A stretch of 7,057 bases of DNA, taken from assembly GCA_003661265.1 (NCBI GenBank), contig QMVU01000060.1, positions 1 through 7,057 on the forward strand, read 5' to 3'. The position numbers and the translations under genes were made by a program. Source of the stretch: Thermoproteota archaeon. GTDB lineage: Archaea; Korarchaeota; Korarchaeia; Korarchaeales; Korarchaeaceae. Position 1 is the first letter of the stretch; each line of letters starts with the position of its first letter. Below the pieces are notes generated by a model. It saw nothing but the letters and a program-made list of their open reading frames with translations, did no database searches and was not told the DNA's origin. Positions 6,640-7,057 of this stretch are shown here, in pieces.

Positions 6640-6884
6640 GAGTTTGAAATTGCCCAACTCTTCGACTCCTCAATAAAAAGGATGGGAAACTGCGCTCAAC
6701 TTTAAGTTATGGTTATATCTCTCTAGACAATGGTTGTTTTATTATTTACGCTAAAGTTTTAACAGCTCATCCCAGTCCAGTAGTACGAATGAGTTCCCTT
6801 ATCTCAATTAAATCCGATGAATGCTAAAAAATCTAGAAGAATTTTGTTCATGAGGTAATTAAGAGAACTTCGGACTACGTATAG
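6640..6884. other. Intergenic stretch with no intact gene
   Basis: I see no intact gene, RNA gene or repeat array here. Both strands carry frequent stops. It contains a weak TATA-like TTATATCT on the plus strand (6713-6720) and a 12-codon open frame from the ATG at 6789. That frame is the same one as the PqqD-like remnant downstream but is interrupted by stops at 6825, 6834 and 6882. It may be the decayed 5' part of that gene or ordinary spacer. Confidence 0.5.
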
Positions 6885-7057
6885 GTGAGAATTGAAGACA
6901 GATTGCTTATTTTAAGACTAACAAAAACTGCCGCTGAGATTCTGAACATGCTTTACTCAGAAATTCCAGTCATAGATGTAATTAGAAGGATTTTTAGCCA
7001 AGTACGGAGTTAAGGAAGATATCGTGGCTAGGGACATTGAAAAGCTACTTAAAAACC
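6885..7057 (+). pseudogene. Frameshifted PqqD-like domain remnant (partial at window edge)
   Basis: From 6885 one frame reads VRIEDRLLILRL, then TKTAAEILNMLY and SEIPVIDVI, before drifting to a stop at 7011-7013. The next frame (from 6985) continues EGFLAKYGVKED and then IVARDIEKLLKN to the window edge. Joined by removing one base near 6984, the two pieces give the order seen in PqqD domains: LNxTAxEIxxLL, a helix ending in an aKYGV-type turn, and DIxxLL. PqqD-type domains bind precursor peptides for radical-SAM enzymes. The frameshift plus the lack of an upstream start signal suggest a dead gene, though a sequencing error could also produce this. The family call rests on pattern memory, and the 3' end is not visible. 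Confidence 0.5.

Noticed and set aside
6713..6720. Plus-strand TATA-like element before the PqqD-like remnant
   Set aside because: It is only a weak match in AT-rich spacer and no intact gene follows at the expected distance.

Overview
The window looks like part of the chromosome of a thermophilic archaeon, probably Thermoproteota or Korarchaeota-like. Reasons: an AT-rich TATA-type promoter instead of bacterial -35/-10 boxes, Shine-Dalgarno sites of the GGTGAT type, heavy use of AGG (Arg) and ATA (Ile) codons, and a secreted binding protein with no lipobox Cys but a C-terminal membrane anchor, a design common in archaea. The lineage is inferred from these traits and was not tested by a search.

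Layout. Positions 1-90 are the last codons of an upstream membrane protein. A promoter at about 102-122 then serves a plus-strand operon: a family 5 solute-binding protein (168-2324), a DppB/OppB permease (2356-3327), a DppC/OppC permease (3324-4235) and an unrecognised 131-residue protein (4238-4633). The two ATPases lie on the minus strand as a second operon, DppD/OppD (6584-5604) followed by DppF/OppF (5598-4618). The two operons converge, and their last genes overlap tail to tail by 16 bases (4618-4633). The right-hand 470 bases hold the promoter of the ATPase operon, a stretch with nothing recognisable, and a broken remnant that resembles a PqqD domain (about 6885-7057).

Together the five transporter genes make one complete Opp/Dpp-type ABC importer: a membrane-anchored binding protein outside the cell, a BC permease heterodimer, and a DF ATPase heterodimer in which both subunits carry the four-Cys C-terminal oligo_HPY region. 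In archaea this family imports peptides but also oligosaccharides such as cellobiose, so the substrate cannot be read from the sequence.

The most notable features are: (1) a 98-bp tract that is about 96% identical between the 3' parts of dppD and dppF and ends abruptly, as expected of gene conversion; (2) the split, convergent gene order; (3) the unknown protein translationally attached to the permeases; (4) the decayed PqqD-like remnant. I found no convincing new defence system, mobile element or CRISPR array.
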